DNA of 64,000 nucleotides from Brienomyrus brachyistius (Eukaryota; Chordata; Actinopteri; Osteoglossiformes; Mormyridae): NCBI RefSeq assembly GCF_023856365.1, contig NC_064548.1, forward strand, positions 15,979,642 through 16,043,641, given 5' to 3'. The translations under genes were made by a program, and so were the position numbers. Shown here in pieces: positions 60,095 through 64,000 of the stretch; positions within the stretch are counted from its first letter, which is position 1, and the number at the start of each line of letters is the position of its first letter. The notes under the pieces were generated by a model. That model worked only from the letters and a program-made list of their open reading frames with translations, ran no database searches and was not told where the DNA came from.

Positions 60095-60109
60095 CAAGCA
60101 AAGTATATT

Positions 60110-60640
60110 TAGCATGCAATATGTGGAAACGCTTCCCCAAGCAGCACCTCAGTCTCCTTGATTAATGTAAATTTAATTAAGCACAATGCTAATTAAGCAA
60201 TAAATAATGACAAGGTGTGTGTTTATGCAAATGAAAAAACACACACCGGGTAAGACGATGCGAGCAGGAATCAGAGGGCGTGTTCTCGGCGTCTGCCAAC
60301 ATTCTGGGACGTCAGTAAAGCGCGTTTCAGGTTGCCGCATTTTCCCACGTATTTGCTGCGGCGGTTACTAACCCTCCAGGTTATACCGCAGCACTTTCCT
60401 GCTGGCCGGTGATCGCCTACTTTGATGGTTTTTTGATCAAAATGACAGGTCGAAATTTCTTTAAATATAAGTAACCCAACGCAGGTAACGATAAAGTGCA
60501 GCCGCTGTGTCATTTTGTCAGCGTGACGTGTATCGATACCGTGAGTCTTTGTGGGGGGAGCTATTTGCGAGCATCACGTAGCGTTGCGCTACAGCTTTGA
60601 CATTTATGTTTCAATAACCGCACGAATATTTTACAATTTA
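60110..60640. other. Unique block, candidate regulatory DNA
   Basis: TTGATTAATGTAAATTTAAT, GCTAATTAAGCAATAAATAATG and an octamer ATGCAAAT (60225-60232) lie within 120 bases. The remainder is GC-balanced unique DNA. No gene recognised. Confidence 0.3.
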
Positions 60641-60906
60641 CGCTGAACGTAAACCTTCATTGACTTTTCTTATATAATATTTGTACCCAGAATCTGTTAC
60701 ACATATACAGAAATTCCATTTGTAATAAAATAATTTTAGGTACATTGTTAATCTGTTGCATTTGAAGTCATTTTCTAGTTTGCAAGTTGGAATATAACTT
60801 GCAGGTAATAAAAAACCGCACATAATAAAAATAACGTAATAAAATGATACATTACAATAGTATATCTTGGAAATACCTATAATTTCAGATATTACAAGTG
60901 ACTGAA

Positions 60907-60951
60907 GGATAAATGGATGAATGGATGATGGATGGATGGATTGATGGATGT
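60907..60951. repeat. ATGG tetranucleotide repeat
   Basis: Imperfect GGAT units, possibly grown from a lost SINE tail. Confidence 0.85.
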
Positions 60952-61369
60952 TTTAAAAGTGCAACTAAGGCTCTAGATTGTAAATAGATGAACAGACGCA
61001 AGTGCTCTCTGACCTCTCAGCGTCTCTTTCACTTTCCTTGCGATTTTCCATGATTTCCCTAAAAGGGGGAGACAGGCGGGGTCCAATGTGCCTCCTGGGA
61101 GAGCTTGCAGGGCTCATCAGCTTGAAGCGTGTTAAACAGCCTTCTTCGTGTTTAAGCATAAAGTACACTGTGGTCTTACAACAGGCACGAAGACACATCG
61201 AGCAAGGTTGGAAAATGCCAGGAAATTTCACAGTAACTGAGTGACAACTGCATTACTGTTCAGTAGTTCTAAAGTCAGCGATGGGGGGAGGGGGGTGACA
61301 GCTTCATACAGCAATGACATGTGACAGAAACTTGACCTCTGACTAAAGCACAGTAATACACGGACCCTT
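60952..61369. other. Unique intergenic DNA
   Basis: Opposing 80- and 88-codon frames; nothing recognised. Confidence 0.4.
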
Positions 61370-61950
61370 TATTGTATTCCAGCATCCTTGCACCAAAAAC
61401 AGCTGATGCAGCAGTTTTTTTCCCCTGGGAAAATATTCAGTCCAAACCAGGCATTAATCAACATTATGTGACCACTGCTCATGACGAGGACGTCCCCCCC
61501 CGCCAACCCCACAGCAGCCAAAATCCCAGCTCGCAAGGGAAAATTTCAATTTGCAGCAACGCAGTCAGCAAGACGTCAGCGAGTCGACTTGCGCGCCATG
61601 AGCGGCCGCATACCCGGCCCCGCTGCATTTGCCGCAACTATTGTGTGGCAGTGTCAAATGTCGCTGCTCGGCAAGTCGTGCGATGTGAATAAAAAGCGTG
61701 TTATTTACGGTCTGATTAATGGTGCTCGGCTGTGTTTGCGCGGAATCTGTCGGCACAGGGGAGCGGATGATAAATAAATACATCAATCATATTGCAGATT
61801 CTAATCCAGAGCCATCAGACGAAACGTTTAAGTGCAGGTTTACATTAGGCGTCATGTGTCTCTGCTTCCCGCCGCAACCCGCTCCATCTATCATCTGTAT
61901 TATCACCACTAAGCTAAAGCTTTTGACTACAAAGTGACTTGCAGGTTTTC
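61370..61950. promoter_or_regulatory. Unique block, candidate conserved non-coding element
   Basis: CCAGGCATTAATCAACATTATG, GTGTTATTTACGGTCTGATTAATGG-type sequence (61701-61723) and TACATCAATCATATTGCAG give homeodomain and PBX-like TGATTAAT cores. The middle has many CpG for a non-island region. No frame is recognised. Confidence 0.3.
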
Positions 61951-62043
61951 GAATCACTTTCTGATGCTCAGGCGGTTTGGGTTCTCTGACCCAAAATGGA
62001 ATAGACTGGAATATGAGTGGGCAGCGTGTTTTTTGGGGAGGGC

Positions 62044-62165
62044 GGGGGGGGGGGGGGGGGTGAACCAAAAGATTTTATGCCGGGAATCTGTGAACTTAGG
62101 ATCCATAGACATTCACAGCACAATCCGTATGCAACGATCAAAGCGAGGTGGGGGGGGGGGGGGGG
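62044..62165. repeat. Two poly-G tracts (17 and 16)
   Basis: G17 at 62044-62060 and G16 at 62150-62165, separated by unique DNA. They generate glycine-rich frames that are artefacts. Confidence 0.85.
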
Positions 62166-62199
62166 ACAAAAGCACGAATGTCAGTTGAGGAATTTGAGT

Positions 62200-62900
62200 T
62201 CAATTTATAATACCACTAATAATGTTACTAATATTCAAACATCAAAGTCACAATTAGACAGGAGAAAATTGCGTAGAGAAAGCGCATTGCTGGAAATTGT
62301 ATCGCGGCGGAATCATTGCAGAAAGTCACTCCGCAGGACGCGCGTACCCCACGTGCAGGTCACATTGTGCAACGGCGAGAAGTGACACCGAAATAATAAT
62401 TTCTCATTCAGCATGGCGGGGAGGCCAGGTGAGGAACGTGATTATGGGATGTGATTGAATTAAAAGGCACTGCACGCGGCTGGAAGCGAAGGTGGGGCTC
62501 TCCTGAAACGCCGGTCGTATGGAGTGGCGTGAAGTCACATGCGACGCCTGGCGCTCCGGAAAGATTACGAATGGCTGCTCCCCCATCTCCACCACTGCTT
62601 GGCCTCAGAACCGGAACACCAAATTCTGAACCTGTGCGGGTTTGTTCAAAAAGCTGCGTTTTCGTTGCCACACATTTCCCCTTTGAACATGCCAGTCTTT
62701 CACTGCTCTGCTAAAGACGGGGAATTAGAAGCATTCTGGTCTCAATGTGCCGGCATTTATGCCAGTATTCCTTCCCAGCTCATGAATTACAATGATTTCT
62801 TCCCCATCCCCAGCGCCTGGTGCTCAGCAGTGATTACAGCAGCATTATCATCACATATGAAACGACGTAAAAATATATGTTTTTAAGCAAACCCACTTTT
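62200..62900. other. Unique block, candidate regulatory DNA
   Basis: GC-balanced, non-repetitive, with frames of 87-115 codons overlapping in several phases. None is recognised. Confidence 0.25.
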
Positions 62901-63329
62901 GAAAAGCCATTAAGAGGTGAATCTAGCATGCTCTGCGGTGTGATTCGATTAAATATTTATCAGAAACATTCAATTAAGTGATAATGACTAATGCTAAGAA
63001 CAATAAATCAGATTGCTCTCCCTTCTACTGATTTAATTCAATCAATCAATCAATCAGTCAGTCTGTCTGTCTGTGTGTCTGTTCTGCGTCTCTGGTCATT
63101 TTCTACCAAGGAAAATTTTGATTCCTCTCTGACAATCACTTTCACCACATGACAACGATAATGTGCGATCTCCATACTGCTCTAGAATAAACAGTGGCAA
63201 GGAAAATGAATAGGATTTGCAGGTGGAAAATGACCATTAGCTTTAATCACTTACCTTCTCGGGTTGCGAAAGCACATTAACTGGCACCTTCGATCCATAT
63301 CAAAACATCCATCGCATTCGATGGGGTGC
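62901..63329. other. Unique DNA with small tetranucleotide run
   Basis: CAAT, CAGT and CTGT units lie at 63038-63080. Nothing else identified. Confidence 0.4.
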
Positions 63330-63349
63330 GGGGGGGGGGGGGGGGGGGG
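63330..63349. repeat. Poly-G tract (20)
   Basis: Twenty uninterrupted G residues. Confidence 0.9.
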
Positions 63350-63929
63350 TGGGCTTAGGGGGACTGGGGAACACCATCACATCACGAATGGACCGCGGCC
63401 TCATTAGCTGTCATAGCACATTGTAACTGGAAATTGCTTCTTTCAGCTTTTGTTTGCTCAGGCAATCACAATAAACTCTCTGTTTGACATGGCTTGACAT
63501 GTTGTTTGCACAGATGTAGAACATTAATAAACATGAACGCTAATCTGAATTATTGAACCGCTCACCATAATTCCCATCATGGATTCAGAAGCCGGACCGG
63601 CGAGCAGGCACGGGTGAGAGGAAGGCATCAGAATCCCCCAGAATGAGTAACACCGCTGGCCTCCGTTGGACACAGAATCCGAAAATGAGATGTGAGGTCG
63701 TGGGGCAGCCCTCTCGGGCCCCGGTTCTGGCTCCGACTTAAGCTGTGTGGCCCCTGAATCTCCCTGTTGCAGCTCTAATCGGAGAGATGGAGACTGGGCT
63801 TTGCAGTAATGTGGAAACAACAATATGGGCTTTAGTCCCGTTGGAGCAAACCAGACCGATAGAAGCTGAGGAGTAGAAATCAATTAAATAACAAATACCA
63901 AAAATCTCAACAAACTTACATCCATCTCC
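63350..63929. other. Unique block, candidate regulatory DNA
   Basis: Non-repetitive GC-balanced sequence. A 119-codon minus-strand frame (63524-63883) is not recognised. Confidence 0.25.
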
Positions 63930-63986
63930 CCATCCATCCATCCATCCATCCATCCATCCATCCATCCATCCATCCATCCATCCATC
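63930..63986. repeat. CCAT tetranucleotide microsatellite
   Basis: About 13 CCAT units near the window end, possibly the reversed tail of a SINE lying beyond the window. Confidence 0.9.
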
Positions 63987-64000
63987 AATGCCCATGTAAT

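Overview
This 64 kb window looks like intergenic or intronic DNA from a ray-finned fish, most likely a teleost. I reach this from the repeats. There are many copies of the tRNA-derived teleost SINE that ends in GGATGGATGG, a Tc1/mariner miniature element whose ends read CAGTACTGTGCAAAAGTCTTA, several hAT-type miniature elements, a solo-LTR-like sequence, an L2/Rex-like LINE remnant, and dense microsatellites with unusually long poly-G/poly-C tracts. I cannot name the species or the locus.

I could not support any protein-coding gene, rRNA, tRNA gene, microRNA or CRISPR array. Almost all longer open frames lie in low-complexity or transposon sequence: CA arrays, the minisatellite at 45.3-46.2 kb, and SINE copies. 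The few in unique DNA (for example 12048-12227, 37608-37832, 38901-39584 and 51281-51721) encode nothing I recognise.

Layout: 0-5 kb has a CA-rich array, SINE fragments and unique DNA with one CTCF-like motif. 5-12 kb is mostly unique, with two long G/C homopolymers. 12-15 kb has a cluster of four POU octamers, then two hAT miniature elements. 15-19 kb is unique. 19.1-19.6 kb is a Tc1 miniature element. 21-29 kb is repeat-rich (SINEs, a 25-bp minisatellite, a TA tract, a 5'-truncated SINE with target-site duplication, a solo LTR, tandem antisense SINEs). 29-40 kb is mainly unique, with CT, CTAT and TAG microsatellites, a CArG box and a promoter-like stretch at 37.3-37.8 kb. 40.3-41.2 kb holds an antisense LINE remnant and another miniature element. 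43-46 kb has a SINE, a GT-bounded interspersed repeat and a large 32-bp minisatellite. 47-58 kb mixes G/C tracts with unique blocks, a housekeeping-promoter-like motif cluster near 51.2 kb, a ZNF143-like site and a miniature element whose end has been amplified as a 21-bp tandem repeat. 60-64 kb is largely unique.

The unique blocks are rich in homeodomain-type ATTA/TAAT and POU octamer motifs and lack coding signal. That pattern is usual for gene deserts around developmental regulators, but conservation cannot be seen in one sequence, so these blocks are only candidates for conserved non-coding elements. I found no clear evidence of a wholly new biological system. The best leads are the octamer cluster, the transposon-end-derived tandem repeat, the shared CTCTA target preference of unrelated miniature elements, the two promoter-like stretches and the higher-order minisatellite.
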